From assembly GCF_003461245.1 (NCBI RefSeq), contig NZ_QTWS01000029.1:37393-44655 (forward strand): DNA of 7,263 nt, given 5' to 3'. Positions 6,562 to 7,263 of this stretch are shown piece after piece. Source of the stretch: Blautia sp. AF19-10LB. GTDB lineage: Bacteria > Bacillota > Clostridia > Lachnospirales > Lachnospiraceae. The first letter of the stretch is position 1, and each line of letters begins with the position of its first letter. Below the pieces are notes generated by a model. That model searched no databases and was not told the DNA's origin. It worked only from the letters and a program-made list of their open reading frames with translations. The position numbers were made by a program, and so were the translations under genes.

Positions 6562-6590
6562 AGTATATGCAATGTGTGATAAAAACACAA
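6562..6590 (-). promoter_or_regulatory. Sigma-A promoter of the antitoxin/acetyltransferase operon
   Basis: On the minus strand TTGTGT (6590-6585) is followed after exactly 17 bases by TATACT (6567-6562), placing a transcript start near 6555, about 33 bases before the start codon. A near-palindrome TGTGT-N7-ACACA overlaps the -35 box and spacer (complement of about 6575-6591). It would be a natural site for autorepression, as in many toxin-antitoxin operons; binding is inferred only. Confidence 0.62.
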
Positions 6591-6788
6591 TATCAAAAAC
6601 AGAAATTATTTCTAAATAATTTTCAAGCCGGACATTTATTAGACGCTTCCGGTAAGCGAACAATATTTTCGAGCCAATCATTTATAAGTCGCCAATGGTG
6701 GGCGGGCAATATTTTGATAACAGAAATGCTCTGTATCTAACTTAATTATACGATTGGCGAAGAAATGCGTCAATACGGAAAATAAGTA
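6591..6788. other. Gene-free region between the divergent operon and the recombinase
   Basis: No convincing gene is seen. Besides the palindrome at 6601-6613 it holds the inverted pair TCGCCAAT (6689-6696) and ATTGGCGA (6753-6760), the repeated word CAATATTTT (6661-6669 and 6709-6717) and a CGAA-N7-TTCG palindrome (6657-6671). Large serine recombinases often have their attachment site next to their gene, so the element's end may lie in this region, but no core site can be identified from one copy. Confidence 0.5.
6601..6613. repeat. Perfect small palindrome upstream of the operon promoter
   Basis: AGAAATTATTTCT has perfect 6-base arms around a central T and sits about 10 bases upstream of the -35 box of the minus-strand operon. 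It could be a second operator. Short AT-rich palindromes are common, so the call is weak. Confidence 0.35.
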
Positions 6789-6817
6789 TTGAAAGTAGTT
6801 GGAACAAGTACTAAAAT
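6789..6817 (+). promoter_or_regulatory. Sigma-A promoter of the serine recombinase
   Basis: TTGAAA (6789-6794) and TAAAAT (6812-6817) are separated by exactly 17 bases, giving a transcript start near 6824 and a leader of about 36 bases. An 11-base direct repeat, AGTTGGAACAA (6797-6807) and AGTTGGGACAA (6820-6830), brackets the -10 box at a 23-base period and may be a regulator or recombinase binding site. Confidence 0.62.
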
Positions 6818-6859
6818 AAAGTTGGGACAATAAAACGGAGTTATACTGCGAGGAAGATT

Positions 6860-7263
6860 ATGAAGAATAAAAAGATTAAATGCGATATATATACCAGAGT
6901 ATCCACAACCATGCAGGTGGATGGCTACAGTCTGGATGCTCAGAAAGAAAAACTCGAGAGATATGCAGAATTTCAGAATATGGAAATTGTAAATGAGTAT
7001 TCCGATGAAGGTAAGTCTGGAAAGAGCGTAGAGGGCAGACCGGAATTTCAGAGAATGTTAGATAATATTGAGAATGGAACAGATGAGGTACAGCTTGTAC
7101 TGGTGTTCAAGCTTTCCAGATTCGGTCGTAATGCGGCAGATGTATTAAACTCTTTGCAGAGGATGCAGGATTTTGGAGTGAATCTGATCTGTGTTGAAGA
7201 TGGGATTGACAGCTCAAAAGATAGTGGAAAGCTGATGATTTCTGTTCTGTCTGCGGTGGCAGA
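6860..7263 (+). CDS. Large serine recombinase (site-specific integrase/transposase), 5' part only
   Basis: The first 134 codons of a recombinase that cuts and rejoins DNA through a serine-DNA bond; the gene runs off the right edge. ATG 6860 follows GAGGAAG (6850-6856). The resolvase catalytic domain is clear: YTRVSTTMQ carries the nucleophile Ser15; DEGKSGKSVEGRPEFQRML is the motif typical of large serine recombinases; KLSRFGRNAADV holds the active-site Arg of the KxSRxxRN motif; GKLMISVLSAVA is the start of the long helix that leads to the DNA-binding parts. The zinc ribbon and coiled coil expected further on are outside the window, so size and type (TndX/TnpX-like transposase, phage integrase or phase-variation recombinase) cannot be decided. 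It is divergent from the acetyltransferase operon and is the main evidence that this end of the window is mobile DNA. Confidence 0.95.
   Translation, partial: MKNKKIKCDIYTRVSTTMQVDGYSLDAQKEKLERYAEFQNMEIVNEYSDEGKSGKSVEGRPEFQRMLDNIENGTDEVQLVLVFKLSRFGRNAADVLNSLQRMQDFGVNLICVEDGIDSSKDSGKLMISVLSAVA

Noticed and set aside
6337..6681. Longer 114-aa form of the small basic protein starting at 6681
   Set aside because: The extra 53 residues have no good ribosome binding site and would contain the promoter and the AGGAGG site of the 61-aa form; the shorter start at 6522 is far better supported.

Overview
The window looks like part of a low-to-medium GC Firmicutes chromosome, most likely a gut Lachnospiraceae-type Clostridium relative. 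The basis is AT-rich codon use, strong AGGAGG-type ribosome binding sites, the domain style of the hybrid histidine kinases, and a large serine recombinase of the kind carried by clostridial mobile elements. No species can be named from the sequence.

Left part (1-5253, + strand): a signalling operon. It opens with an AGCA tetranucleotide tract cut by the window edge. Then come two hybrid sensor kinases in tandem. The first (957 aa) has a signal peptide, two periplasmic solute-binding-protein-like sensor domains, one membrane helix, a histidine kinase core and a receiver. The second (715 aa) has one N-terminal membrane helix, two PAS-like regions, a kinase core and a receiver, but no periplasmic sensor. 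Between them, out of frame with the first gene, lies a short piece of a third receiver domain, a scar of gene loss or recombination. The second kinase appears to end 17 codons early at a TAA where its reading frame otherwise continues to a TAG; a rho-independent terminator follows. Neither kinase has an HPt domain or a DNA-binding output domain, so their downstream partners are outside the window.

Middle (5254-5735): about 300 bases of mostly non-coding, repeat-rich DNA with an inverted repeat, a direct repeat, a LexA-box-like palindrome and a stop-free stretch that may be a decayed gene. A 44-aa charged small ORF on the + strand then ends inside a probable bidirectional terminator.

Right part (5736-7263): an accessory, mobile-element-like region. 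A minus-strand operon of two overlapping genes encodes a 61-aa basic-tailed small protein and a 202-aa GNAT-type acetyltransferase, arranged like a type II toxin-antitoxin pair, with a good promoter and palindromes at that promoter. Divergently, after about 340 bases of gene-free DNA with further repeats and a second promoter, a large serine recombinase starts and runs off the window end. Much of the right part probably belongs to an integrated element whose recombinase sits at its edge, but no att boundary can be fixed from this window alone.
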